In this document: positions 1-8,748 of the stretch, piece by piece
Layout: every line of letters begins with the position of its first letter
Numbering within the stretch: position 1 is the stretch's first letter
IMG/VR virus record: IMGVR_UViG_3300013138_000027
Coordinates: 1-32,361 of that record
Strand: one strand, 5' to 3'
Source: a virus
DNA: 32,361 nt
Program-made: the position numbers and the translations under genes
Notes under the pieces: model-generated
What the model was told of the DNA's origin: nothing
Database searches by the model: none
Seen by the model: the letters and a program-made list of their open reading frames with translations, nothing else

Positions 1-792
1 GATATTGTCATGCCGCAGCCGTGGGAATTTCAACGCAATATTGTCAAGCTGAAAGTCAAGCCGCGCGTGGTGCAATCTTCACAGGTCATCTGGACGCTGA
101 ACGATACCCCCTCCATTGCAGCCGGTGAAAGCATTATCGTTTGGGCGCAGTACTCATACGAGAATCAGAGCGTGCCGGCCACGGATGTGATCACGCCGGC
201 AGCCACAACTGACTATACCGCCAATACGCAGGCTGACGAGTTGGGAACGGATAAGACCGCGGATATCTCCGTGGCAATCGAAAAATTTGCCGAAACATCC
301 AAAATCACCTACACCAACGGCAGCGCTGGCACTGTTTACCTGATTAATCCGCAGCTGCGCGGCAAGCCGATCAATGTGCCGGATACAGCTGGCATTAACG
401 TGGAAGGTACGGGTTCGGACACTTTTCCGCGCGTGATGGAGTTGGATTTGCCCTGGCAGCAGGATTACAACATCGGCGTCAATATCGCTGAATACCTGGT
501 TGATTTTTTATCATCTAACCAATATTTTCCAACTGTACTGATTGAAGCGCGCCCTTCTGTTCAATTCGGGCTTGACCTGTACGATGCAGTCAGCCTGACT
601 TTTGACACCTGGGGCGTTGACCTGAATTTCAGGGTTGGAAAAATTAAACACCGCTTCTTGTCAGCCACCGGCCAACATGTGCAGACCGAAATGAAACTAT
701 TCCCTGTTTATCTGCCGCCCGTGGATAACTATTGGTATCTGGGCACGGAAGGCTTGAGCGAACTGGGCGTCCATACATACCTGGGAGTGTAA
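1..792 (+). CDS. Tail-tip/baseplate-type structural protein, probably 5'-truncated
   Basis: The reading frame is open from base 1 (Asp-Ile-Val precede the first Met at 10). No ribosome-binding site fits in the nine bases before that Met, so the gene probably starts outside the window. The visible 260 residues are beta-rich. The C-terminal part (VSLTFDTWGVDLNFRVGKI, then a Pro/Tyr-rich end) looks like the last domain of a phage tail-hub or minor tail protein. Its place directly before fibre genes supports a tail-tip role. It ends at TAA, and the next gene starts on the following base. I see no catalytic motif. The family is inferred from position and composition, not from a diagnostic signature. 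Confidence 0.6.
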   Translation, partial: DIVMPQPWEFQRNIVKLKVKPRVVQSSQVIWTLNDTPSIAAGESIIVWAQYSYENQSVPATDVITPAATTDYTANTQADELGTDKTADISVAIEKFAETSKITYTNGSAGTVYLINPQLRGKPINVPDTAGINVEGTGSDTFPRVMELDLPWQQDYNIGVNIAEYLVDFLSSNQYFPTVLIEARPSVQFGLDLYDAVSLTFDTWGVDLNFRVGKIKHRFLSATGQHVQTEMKLFPVYLPPVDNYWYLGTEGLSELGVHTYLGV

Positions 793-1293
793 ATGGAAGA
801 AAAAATTATTACTGCGTTGGATTATGCTAAAAGAGACAATTCGCGCACTGTGCGGGAACACCTTGAGAAATTAATGGTGAAAATTGGCAGGCGCTACGAT
901 ACCCCGCTGAATGGGCAACCGAAAGGCAAACCTGTGGCCGCTGAGGTCAATTATGGACGTTGGATCGCGCGCTGCCCAGACTGCAACGGAGCTGAAGATG
1001 TTGATCCTTCAGAGCCAATCTTTTATTGCTTTTCCTGCGGCAATTTCACCAATAACGGGCGCCCGCGCGCGGTCATTTTCCCATCTGCCAAAGAACGCAA
1101 AGCCATCGAAACAGAACTACTGAAGCGGCCTGTGAAGATCAAGGGCGGGACTAATGCGCTGGACAGGCTGGTCAATGCCGTGCCTGAAATCATGACTGAC
1201 AAAATGATCCTATCGCGCTCCTGGCTGCCTGGTGAAACTCTGGCAGATCTGAAAACGCAGAATAAGGCGCTGAAAGAGGTGCTAAATGGCTAA
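793..1293 (+). CDS. Zinc-ribbon phage protein of unknown function
   Basis: A 166-residue protein that begins immediately after the stop of the preceding tail gene, implying translational coupling. The middle holds two cysteine pairs, CPDC at about residues 56-59 and CFSC at about 79-82, which form a classic four-Cys zinc ribbon. The flanks are basic and charged, and I see no enzyme motif. The last eight bases overlap the next fibre gene. It could be a structural zinc-stabilised tail-associated protein or a small nucleic-acid-binding protein. The metal site is supported by the sequence; the function is not known. Confidence 0.65.
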   Translation: MEEKIITALDYAKRDNSRTVREHLEKLMVKIGRRYDTPLNGQPKGKPVAAEVNYGRWIARCPDCNGAEDVDPSEPIFYCFSCGNFTNNGRPRAVIFPSAKERKAIETELLKRPVKIKGGTNALDRLVNAVPEIMTDKMILSRSWLPGETLADLKTQNKALKEVLNG

Positions 1294-1876
1294 TACTGTT
1301 GTACCGACCTACACTACCAACCAGCTAATAACGGCCGCGCACGCCAATACCTACTGGCGCGATAACCTGAATGAACACTGGCCGTTTACCGCAGCTGGCG
1401 ATCTGGCCTACGCAACTGGCACCACCACACTGACAAAACTGGCCATTGGCGCAGCTGGCAGGCGGCTTGGTTCGAATGGATCAGTCCCCGCCTGGCTGTA
1501 CGGCGCTCCCTTACTGACCTACGGCATTAGTCAGGTAACCACTGGTTGGCAATCTACAACTGCGCAGGCCTTCCAAAATTCACCGCTCAATATGACGCTG
1601 ACCTTGCCCGTTGCCGGCATTATCGTGGCTTTTGCGCACTTCAGCGTTAGATCCAGTAGCTCCAGCTATTCGGCCATTTACCGCGTCAATATCGATGGTG
1701 AGGGCGGGGTAACACACAGCGAACCAGGCACGGCCTACGATTCAACCAGCCTTTCGCATATTAAGTCTTGCGCGGCTGGCGATCGGGTGGTCAAGGTGGA
1801 AGGTTACGGCTACCTGTCGGCCAGCATGTACGTGGACGACGGCGAATTAATCGCACTGGCTTTTCCGGCGGCATAA
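1286..1876 (+). CDS. Tail fibre or receptor-binding-type protein
   Basis: A 196-residue protein, low in charge and rich in Thr, Ser, Ala and Gly. It opens with a helical stretch common in phage fibre proteins (ITAAHANTYWRDNLNEHW), then a Gly-rich segment, then alternating hydrophobic strands in the C-terminal half that suggest a beta-sandwich tip of the C1q/TNF-like or fibre-knob kind. It overlaps the zinc-ribbon gene by eight bases and touches a tiny membrane-protein gene downstream. The place between tail-tip and collagen-like fibre genes supports an adsorption role. The exact fold is an inference. Confidence 0.6.
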   Translation: MANTVVPTYTTNQLITAAHANTYWRDNLNEHWPFTAAGDLAYATGTTTLTKLAIGAAGRRLGSNGSVPAWLYGAPLLTYGISQVTTGWQSTTAQAFQNSPLNMTLTLPVAGIIVAFAHFSVRSSSSSYSAIYRVNIDGEGGVTHSEPGTAYDSTSLSHIKSCAAGDRVVKVEGYGYLSASMYVDDGELIALAFPAA

Positions 1877-1984
1877 ATGAGCGATACAGGCAAATACCCA
1901 ACCGCACAGAATTATGACAGCTGGCTGATCGGCTTTCTGTTTGTGTGTGTTTGCCTCGTGCGGGATGTGCATTTTAGTTTATGA
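1877..1984 (+). CDS. Tiny single-span membrane protein, SDTGKYP family copy 1
   Basis: A 35-codon gene starting one base after the TAA of the fibre gene (TAAATGA). The N-terminus carries the hydrophilic motif SDTGKYPTAQNYD, followed by a hydrophobic stretch WLIGFLFVCVCLV that would cross the membrane once. It is not an isolated curiosity: a second gene at 16686 starts with nearly the same motif (SDTGKYPKAQYYD) followed by its own hydrophobic segment. Conservation of the motif in two distant places argues that both are translated. Function unknown; membrane targeting is inferred from hydrophobicity. Confidence 0.55.
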   Translation: MSDTGKYPTAQNYDSWLIGFLFVCVCLVRDVHFSL

Positions 1985-1993
1985 GGTGATACG

Positions 1994-3040
1994 GTGAAAT
2001 TATCGCTGTGCATGATTGTCAAAAATGAAGAGAAATATCTGGAGCGCGCTCTTAGGCTTCCGAGAATTCTGTTTGATGAAATTGTGATTTTGGATACCGG
2101 ATCAACAGACAACACGAAATGGTATGCAAAAGAGTATGGCTGTAAGGTTTTTTCTGGCGGCGATCCCATGCACAAGGGTCAGGCCAGAACGCAGTCCATG
2201 AACCTGGCCACCGGTGATTATGTCATCATTCTGGACGCGGACGAAACGATCCAGAATCCAAAAGCAGTCAGGGCTGAAATTGAAAAGACGCAGGCGGATG
2301 TGTATTACATCCGACTGGCCTTCATGGATGGAGATAAACAGACCCTGTCTTACTCCCAGGCGCGCATTTTCAAGAAAGGTGTGGCTGAATACAAATACCG
2401 CGCGCATGAAGTACCTGTTTGGAAAGACGGGGCAAGGGTAATCTGGACTGATCTGCTTTGGGAACACCGCCCGCCTCCAGAACGCGCGGAAGGCAAGAAA
2501 TTGTATGCCCTTCAACGGCTGCTGTTGGACGTGAAAGAAAATCCCTGGAACGCCCGCCCACTTTATTATCTCGGACGGCAGTATTACTACCTGCAGCAGT
2601 TCAGGGGTGCGATTGACACGCTGAAAAAGTATATCCAGGTTGGCAGCAATGACACCGGCGACGCCTGGCATTTTATCGCCATGTCATACCGCAATCTTGG
2701 AAAAGCCAAAGAGGCTATCTCCGCCATGTATCAGGCCATCGCCATCAAACCCATACACCGCGAATATTGGGCGACTTTATCCGCCTGGTACAAAGAGGAC
2801 AAACAGCCCGAACTGGCTTATGCCTGTTTGCGCTTCGTTGAAAAGCTGCCTCCCCCGAAACATGACTATCTCTGGAATCGCTACTACGGCGCGGATTTCT
2901 ACGATTCCCTGGCATTGAGCGCTTATGCTATCAAGGATTACATTCCGGCTTTAAGCGCGGGCATTGAGGCGATCCGGAAAAATCCGGACAGCGCAAGGCT
3001 GAAAGACAACCTGAATTATTACATTCAAAAGGCAAGGTGA
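1994..3040 (+). CDS. Family 2 glycosyltransferase with C-terminal TPR repeats
   Basis: A 348-residue protein starting at GTG, with a GAGGTG ribosome-binding site a few bases upstream. The N-terminus is a GT-A fold glycosyltransferase: CMIVKNEE at residues 6-13, ILDTGSTDNT near 32-41, and the metal-binding DAD of the DxD motif at 81-83. From about residue 180 the protein turns into helical tetratricopeptide-like repeats (NPWNARPLYYLGRQYYYLQQ and two to three further units). This SunS-like arrangement typically transfers a sugar from a nucleotide sugar to a protein or glycan. It sits between fibre genes, so the target may be a tail protein or a host-surface polymer; that target is inference. 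Confidence 0.88.
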   Translation: MKLSLCMIVKNEEKYLERALRLPRILFDEIVILDTGSTDNTKWYAKEYGCKVFSGGDPMHKGQARTQSMNLATGDYVIILDADETIQNPKAVRAEIEKTQADVYYIRLAFMDGDKQTLSYSQARIFKKGVAEYKYRAHEVPVWKDGARVIWTDLLWEHRPPPERAEGKKLYALQRLLLDVKENPWNARPLYYLGRQYYYLQQFRGAIDTLKKYIQVGSNDTGDAWHFIAMSYRNLGKAKEAISAMYQAIAIKPIHREYWATLSAWYKEDKQPELAYACLRFVEKLPPPKHDYLWNRYYGADFYDSLALSAYAIKDYIPALSAGIEAIRKNPDSARLKDNLNYYIQKAR

Positions 3041-3925
<885 letters not shown>

Positions 3926-3937
3926 GGAGTAAAAATT

Positions 3938-4300
3938 ATGGCAACATATACGAAATTGAATTTAAGCGCATCAACTGATGGACGCGGCATTAAGGTTACA
4001 CAGACCGCTACAGCTGGGGATACCATTCACACCTGCTCGAATGATGCGGATATAATGGACGAGATTTGGCTGTATGCTTACAATTCGGCAGCGACAACCG
4101 TTAATCTGACTATCGAGATGGGCGGGGCAACCGCGCCGGATGATAATATTCTGGCGGCGATACCGTCCAAAGCGGGCTTATATCTCATTGTGCCCGGACT
4201 GGTAATAAAAGGGAACGCGACACCCCTTGTAATAAAAGCATTTGCGGCAACTGCTAATGTGGTTGTCATCTTTGGGTATGTAAACAGGACAACAACATGA
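3938..4300 (+). CDS. Small beta-rich virion protein (fibre or decoration type)
   Basis: A 120-residue protein with a good upstream AAGGAG site. It is nearly all short beta-strand-like segments of Thr, Ala, Val and Ile, with a central IEMGGATAPDDNILAAIPSK loop and few charges. This is the look of small phage tail or head decoration proteins. It lies between the collagen-like fibre gene and the repeat propeller-like gene, and its last four bases overlap the next start (ATGA). I do not recognise a family; structural function is inferred from composition and neighbours. Confidence 0.5.
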   Translation: MATYTKLNLSASTDGRGIKVTQTATAGDTIHTCSNDADIMDEIWLYAYNSAATTVNLTIEMGGATAPDDNILAAIPSKAGLYLIVPGLVIKGNATPLVIKAFAATANVVVIFGYVNRTTT

Positions 4301-5280
4301 TAAGAGGCCGGTTTATAAGGCGCGAATTAGGTAAAGTGGACACGCGCCTGCTTAGAGCGCAAGCGGTGTACGGCTATTTTGCGGGAGGCTCCACCGGTTC
4401 CAGTGTCACCACCACCGATAGGGTAACTTTCTCGACGGGTGCAATAGCCGCGCAGGGGGCTGGATATGTCCTGACGGAGGGAAGATACTGTTTAGCTGGT
4501 CTATCCGATGGAACAGTATACGGCTATTTTGCGGGAGGCTATGCCACCGACGTCGATGTCACCACCACCGATAGGGTAACTTTCTCAACCGGCGCAATAG
4601 CCACGCAAGGGGCTGGATATATTCTGACACAGGCGAGATACGGTTTAGCAGGCCTATCCGATGGGGCGGTGTATGGCTATTTTGCGGGGGGGCTCACCGA
4701 TGACTCCGTAACCACTACCGACAGAGTAACCTTCTCTACCGGTGCAATAGCCGCGCAAGGGGCTGGAAATGTTTTGACACAGGCAAGACGCTTTTTAGCA
4801 GGTCTATCCGATGGAACAGTATACGGCTATTTTGCGGGGGGAGGCATCACCGGCAGCGATGTTGACACTACCGACAGAATAACCTTCTCCACTGGCGCAA
4901 TAGCCGCGCAAGGGGCTGGATATATTCTGACACAGGCGAGACGCGGTTTAGCCGGTCTATCCGACGGGGCGGTGTATGGCTATTTTGCGGGAGGCTATGC
5001 CACCGACGTCGATGTCACCACCACCGATAGGGTAACTTTCTCAACCGGCGCAATAGCCACGCAAGGGGCTGGATATATTCTGACACAGGCGAGACGCGGT
5101 TTAGCCGGTATATCTGATGGAACAATATACGGCTATTTTGCGGGAGGCTCCAACCCCAGCTATGTCACCACCACCGATAGGGTAACTTTCTCGACGGGTG
5201 CAATAGCCGCGCAGGGGGCTGGATATGTCCTGACGGAGGCAAGACACTATTTCGCCGGTCTATCCGACGGGGCGGTGTAA
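4297..5280 (+). CDS. Six-repeat kelch-like propeller protein
   Basis: A 327-residue protein made almost wholly of six tandem repeats of 50-51 residues, after a 23-residue basic N-terminus. Each unit runs YGYFAGG, a variable loop, TTDRVTFSTGAIA, QGAGYVLTEAR, then FAGLSDG. The GG plus spaced aromatic residues resemble kelch-type beta-propeller blades, and similar YFAGG/TTDRITFST repeat proteins occur in phage and viral metagenomes. It starts in an ATGA overlap and ends exactly at a repeat boundary, where the codon after Val that would be Tyr reads TAA. Likely a virion appendage or adsorption protein; the propeller assignment is an inference. Confidence 0.72.
   Translation: MIRGRFIRRELGKVDTRLLRAQAVYGYFAGGSTGSSVTTTDRVTFSTGAIAAQGAGYVLTEGRYCLAGLSDGTVYGYFAGGYATDVDVTTTDRVTFSTGAIATQGAGYILTQARYGLAGLSDGAVYGYFAGGLTDDSVTTTDRVTFSTGAIAAQGAGNVLTQARRFLAGLSDGTVYGYFAGGGITGSDVDTTDRITFSTGAIAAQGAGYILTQARRGLAGLSDGAVYGYFAGGYATDVDVTTTDRVTFSTGAIATQGAGYILTQARRGLAGISDGTIYGYFAGGSNPSYVTTTDRVTFSTGAIAAQGAGYVLTEARHYFAGLSDGAV
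4366..5277 (+). repeat. Six tandem 150-153 bp coding repeats
   Basis: Units begin at about 4366, 4516, 4669, 4819, 4972 and 5125, spaced 150 or 153 bp. Conservation is patchy at DNA level. Units 2 and 5 are identical over 117 bp (4522-4638 and 4978-5094). The first and last units are identical over 77 bp (4404-4480 and 5163-5239), with synonymous choices not seen in other units. This mosaic points to recombination between units. Confidence 0.9.
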
Positions 5281-5825
5281 TGCAGATAAAAATACCCGAT
5301 AAGCTGGATGACTTAAAACAAGCATTTGATGCGGTACAGATGCCTCGCTCGGCATACATGCTAAATAAGCTTATCGTGGACACAAAATACACAGAGGAAG
5401 GGCGCTATCAGCAATGCGTAAACGAACTATGCCAACTTTATGACACCATGAGGATTGCCAACGCGAAGGTAAAACTCAAGCAGTTGGAAGTAAACGAAAT
5501 TGACGACAGCACAGAAAGAGGCAGGCTGCAGAAAGAAATAAAACTGATAGAGCTGGAACAGACACGCCGTGCTTTTATTGGCGCTATGCGTGAGTTTGAG
5601 GTTTTATATCAACGCTGGCAAGAATTTCCCACTAAATATACCGCCGAACAAATAGAGGCATCCAAGCCGGAAGAATATAGACTAATGATTGAGGCACAAG
5701 CGACACATGACTTGAATGCCTATGGAAAAATTATGCCAGGTAATCAAGAGGCACTACGCCAGATTAATAGACAGTTTGTTCAGGTAACATCACCGGAAGA
5801 ATTTGAGAAGCTAAATGGCGGGTGA
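5280..5825 (+). CDS. Coiled-coil protein of unknown function
   Basis: A 181-residue charged protein whose ATG shares a base with the stop of the propeller-like gene (TAATG), so it is translationally coupled to it. It is predicted to be mainly helical: residues 55-120 have long runs of Lys, Glu, Leu and Arg in a heptad-like pattern (KLKQLEVNEIDD, then LQKEIKLIELEQTRRAF). No Cys cluster, membrane span or catalytic motif is visible. Coupling with a virion appendage gene suggests a chaperone or assembly partner for it, but that is guesswork. Confidence 0.55.
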   Translation: MQIKIPDKLDDLKQAFDAVQMPRSAYMLNKLIVDTKYTEEGRYQQCVNELCQLYDTMRIANAKVKLKQLEVNEIDDSTERGRLQKEIKLIELEQTRRAFIGAMREFEVLYQRWQEFPTKYTAEQIEASKPEEYRLMIEAQATHDLNAYGKIMPGNQEALRQINRQFVQVTSPEEFEKLNGG

Positions 5826-5854
5826 GAGATTAACAAAAATAGAAAGAGGTAGAT

Positions 5855-6133
5855 ATGGCAACTGCAAAACTAACCGCAACCATTGTTAAGACAGAACTGG
5901 ACGACCATATCACTAAACACCGAGATGTTTACGATCCCCGCTCTGAGAAGATGCACAAAACGCTATATGGGGAAAGAGGCACAAATGGACTGGCTGGACA
6001 GATTGAAATTCAGGGCGTGTGCATGAAGAACATCAATAATAGACTGACTGCGATTGAGGGGTATCTCAAATGGCTGGTCATGCTGCTGTTAGGTGCGATT
6101 ATTACGGGCGGGTTAAATCTGCTGTTCAAATAG
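5855..6133 (+). CDS. Small C-terminally membrane-anchored protein, XhlA-like
   Basis: A 92-residue protein with a strong AGAGGT site upstream. Residues 1-65 are charged and helical (KTELDDHITKHRDVYD, then a short coiled-coil-like NINNRLTAIEGYL). Residues 70-90 are one hydrophobic span, WLVMLLLGAIITGGLNLLF, ending in Lys. This arrangement, soluble coiled coil then a single C-terminal span, matches XhlA-type hemolysin/holin accessory proteins. The main holin candidate and lysin lie far away at 17.6-19.5 kb, so a direct lysis role is uncertain. It could also be a membrane-bound adaptor. Confidence 0.5.
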   Translation: MATAKLTATIVKTELDDHITKHRDVYDPRSEKMHKTLYGERGTNGLAGQIEIQGVCMKNINNRLTAIEGYLKWLVMLLLGAIITGGLNLLFK

Positions 6134-6171
6134 GCTGGCAGAAAATCCTGAAAGTCGGTAATCTGTAATCA

Positions 6172-7188
6172 ATGGGATCTGATAAAGTCAATACTCGCGT
6201 TAAAAACGAGATAGTCCGCATGAAAGAAGCGGGCATGACATTTACCCAAATAGGAGGCCAATTGGGATTAAAAACCGGAACTGTTAAAACGCACTATTAT
6301 CTGGCAACAGGACAACCGTCCTATAAGATACCTGAATCGCCTTATCCCCGCTATGATCAACCGCCAACCATTGAGGGGGATGCCCTGATACTGCCAGACG
6401 CTGAAATTCCATTCCACCATGCCGAATTTATCAACCGCGTTTTGGATCTCGCGGATGCATGGAAAATCAAGCAGATGATAGCGGCGGGCGACCTACTGCA
6501 CTTTGACAGTCTTTCAGGCTGGGAGCCAAATTGGGCGGTCAAACCTAACGGCGGTTTATCCGAAACAGACGAAAAACGATTAATGGACTTGGCAATGACT
6601 TTGCCAAAAAATCACCAACAGCGCCTCATGGAAACCATCGCGGATATTGGCGGGCAGACAGAAGAGGGCGGAGGCTTTAGCAGTGAAATGCACCATGCGC
6701 GGAAAACCCTGCAAGCCCTTGATGACCTGTTTGAAAAGTTTGTGTGGGTACTCGGAAACCATGAGGGCAGATTACTAAGGGCGATCAACTCCCCTGTGCA
6801 GCCGTCCGAACTGCTAAACCTTATGAAGTTGGAAGAGGGGAAATGGTTAATCGCGCCTTATTATTTTTGTATTCTGAATACAGAGCGTGAGCCTTATCGC
6901 ATAGAACACCCCAAGAGTGCAGCTAAAGGCACAGCCGAAAAACTGGCGAGTAAATTTCAGATGAGTGTACTTATGGGGCATTCGCATTTATTGCGGAATG
7001 ACTGGGATTTGTCGGGAAAGTATCACGCCTGTCATATCGGCCACGTGGTTGATGAAATCCGTTTGTCATATGCCGCGCAAAGAAGCACAATCAGGGACGC
7101 GCATAAACTGGGGGCAGCCATAATACGCGGGGGGTATCTTTGGACACTTGATGAAAGTGTTGATTGGGGCGGATTAAAGAAATTATGA
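6172..7188 (+). CDS. Calcineurin-like metallophosphoesterase with N-terminal HTH
   Basis: A 338-residue protein. Residues 8-45 look like a homeodomain- or sigma-like helix-turn-helix (VKNEIVRMKEAGMTFTQIGG, then LGLKTGTVKTHYY). The rest is a metallophosphoesterase: D76 (LPDAEIPFHH), G106-D107 (AAGDLLHFD), G195-N196-H197-E198, and G269-H270-S271-H272 supply the usual two-metal ligands. Members hydrolyse phosphomono- or phosphodiesters including nucleic acids. The HTH suggests the enzyme is brought to DNA, but the substrate is unknown. The stop overlaps the ATG of the homing endonuclease (ATGA). Confidence 0.87.
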   Translation: MGSDKVNTRVKNEIVRMKEAGMTFTQIGGQLGLKTGTVKTHYYLATGQPSYKIPESPYPRYDQPPTIEGDALILPDAEIPFHHAEFINRVLDLADAWKIKQMIAAGDLLHFDSLSGWEPNWAVKPNGGLSETDEKRLMDLAMTLPKNHQQRLMETIADIGGQTEEGGGFSSEMHHARKTLQALDDLFEKFVWVLGNHEGRLLRAINSPVQPSELLNLMKLEEGKWLIAPYYFCILNTEREPYRIEHPKSAAKGTAEKLASKFQMSVLMGHSHLLRNDWDLSGKYHACHIGHVVDEIRLSYAAQRSTIRDAHKLGAAIIRGGYLWTLDESVDWGGLKKL

Positions 7189-7997
7189 AACTAACGAGTG
7201 GCGTCTATGAAATTGTGAATGTTGTAAATAATCATAGATATATTTGCAGTTCTATAAATATGTTTACTCGATATAAAAGACACATAAGAGAACTGTCAAA
7301 AGGGAAACACCATTCAATATATCTTTACCGGGCATGGAAAAAATATTCACAAGAATCATTTATTTTTAAACCAATAATTTATTGTGACAATTCAATGCTT
7401 TTGTTTTATGAACAAAAATTTATTAATTATTACAGGCCAGAATATAACATTTCTTTGTCTGCTTCAGCACCTATGGCCGGAAGAAAACATTCTAAAAGTT
7501 CATGCGAAAAGATGAGTATTGCGCGTTTGGGAAATAAATATTGTCTTGGTCATCATCCGAGTCTTGAAACAAGGGAAAAAATAAGCTTGGCTGGGTTGGG
7601 AAATAAAAATGCCATTGGAAATAAAAACAGACTGGGAAAACATAATACCGCAGAATCGAAAGAAAAAGATAGGATTGCACATCTTGGAAACAAATATGCA
7701 CTTGGTAATAAAAGTATGTTGGGAAAACACCATACAAAAGAAACCCTATTAAAGATGAGCCTTGCTCAAAAAGGAAATAAAAATGCACTTGGAGCAAAGC
7801 GATCAGATACCACAAAAATAAAAATTAGGGTGGCTTTGCAAAAATATTACAAAGATAAAGTAGTTTGCCAGATTAGGACACCAGAACATAACGAAAATAT
7901 TAGTAAGGCATTGCGGGGTAGGGTGCTTTCAGAAGAACACAAAAAGCACATTAGCGAATCAAAAAAATTATATTGGGAAAGGATGAAAAGATTATGA
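7185..7997 (+). CDS. GIY-YIG homing endonuclease with NUMOD3 repeats
   Basis: A 270-residue protein whose ATG overlaps the preceding stop as ATGA. An upstream in-frame TTG at 7164 has no better support. The N-terminal nuclease has GVYEI in place of GIY and HRYIC in place of YIG, then RYKRHIRELSKGKHHS with the catalytic Arg region, and YEQKFINYYRPEYNI with the catalytic Glu. From about residue 97 come four to five NUMOD3-type DNA-binding repeats, for example GRKHSKSSCEKMSIARLGNK. The gene is clearly more AT-rich than its neighbours, a sign of transfer. It is free-standing between two phage genes. Confidence 0.93.
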   Translation: MKLTSGVYEIVNVVNNHRYICSSINMFTRYKRHIRELSKGKHHSIYLYRAWKKYSQESFIFKPIIYCDNSMLLFYEQKFINYYRPEYNISLSASAPMAGRKHSKSSCEKMSIARLGNKYCLGHHPSLETREKISLAGLGNKNAIGNKNRLGKHNTAESKEKDRIAHLGNKYALGNKSMLGKHHTKETLLKMSLAQKGNKNALGAKRSDTTKIKIRVALQKYYKDKVVCQIRTPEHNENISKALRGRVLSEEHKKHISESKKLYWERMKRL

Positions 7998-8629
7998 GCT
8001 TAATAGCAGGACAACTTATCAAGGATAGATTTTTTTATTTACCCCAAATGGGCATGTATTGGGACTTGATTGCCCTAAAACGCTTCGGGGACGAGATGCA
8101 ATACAGCCAAGAGATTGACAGGCTGAACGACGAATTACAGAAGAATCCTAAAGCAGCAGGGCAACAGTGGAAGACGGGCATATTCCTGAACGCTGTGCAG
8201 ATTGGCAAACTTTCGCAGCAATGGCAGAACTCGTATTGCGCCAAGTCTTATCTCATTTACGCCAAACCAGACTTTGACGGCAAGGGCGAGGAACTTCCCG
8301 CAATTGGTGTCTGGAATCCAGTCCATTTTGTATGGGCGAGTAATTACAAAGTGTGGATCTGGCAATTCAAAGATACGCCCGAACACACCGCTGAATGGTT
8401 GGGCAATAAATTCCGTGTTGTGAACGCCGCGGATGTCCTAAGCGATATGTATCCAACGCCCGCAGGAAGTTTGGCAAAGCCAGGTAATCCGCCAACAACT
8501 CCGCCGGTAACGCCCCCAACAGAAGAACCGGAAACTCCTCCCGCGACAGATCCAACTATTCCCGGGATTGTTTTTCCAGGAAGAATCGATATTCACATTT
8601 GGACGCATGAGGGCAAGCCGGAAGAATAA
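7994..8629 (+). CDS. Phage protein with proline-rich tail, unknown function
   Basis: A 211-residue protein starting in an ATGA overlap with the homing endonuclease stop; an upstream in-frame start at 7973 lies inside that gene and is less likely. Residues 1-155 are a mixed domain rich in Trp and Tyr (WNPVHFVWASNYKVWIWQF). Residues 160-195 form a low-complexity Pro/Thr linker, and a short beta-like end follows (GIVFPGRIDIHIWTHEG). This globular-linker-tail shape is common in virion accessory and cell-wall proteins. Before insertion of the endonuclease it was probably coupled directly to the phosphoesterase gene. No family recognised. Confidence 0.55.
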   Translation: MSLIAGQLIKDRFFYLPQMGMYWDLIALKRFGDEMQYSQEIDRLNDELQKNPKAAGQQWKTGIFLNAVQIGKLSQQWQNSYCAKSYLIYAKPDFDGKGEELPAIGVWNPVHFVWASNYKVWIWQFKDTPEHTAEWLGNKFRVVNAADVLSDMYPTPAGSLAKPGNPPTTPPVTPPTEEPETPPATDPTIPGIVFPGRIDIHIWTHEGKPEE

Positions 8630-8632
8630 AGG

Positions 8633-8748
8633 TGTATAATAATATTATGCGGTCATTGAGGGCGGCTCGATGATCGCGATGGCTGGATTAACTTAAGGTT
8701 TTGACCGATTGTGATTGCCAGCCAACAGCACCGCCTGATCTGGCGGTG
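8633..8748 (+). promoter_or_regulatory. Candidate promoter plus structured leader (element 1)
   Basis: TATAAT at 8635-8640 follows the last gene of the preceding block by five bases. It has no clear -35 box, and the TG before it is one base off the extended -10 position. The expected transcript would hold two interleaved pairings: 8650-8655 with 8702-8707 (six bp) and 8680-8686 with 8718-8724 (seven bp), followed by the terminator at 8729-8748. The arms are short, so this copy is the weakest of the five. Confidence 0.4.

Noticed and set aside
2102-2671. Minus-strand 189-codon frame
   Set aside because: Antisense to the glycosyltransferase; no recognisable domain.
7164-7184. Upstream TTG start for the homing endonuclease
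   Set aside because: The ATG at 7185 fits the ATGA coupling used throughout the window; the extra seven residues add nothing to the nuclease fold.
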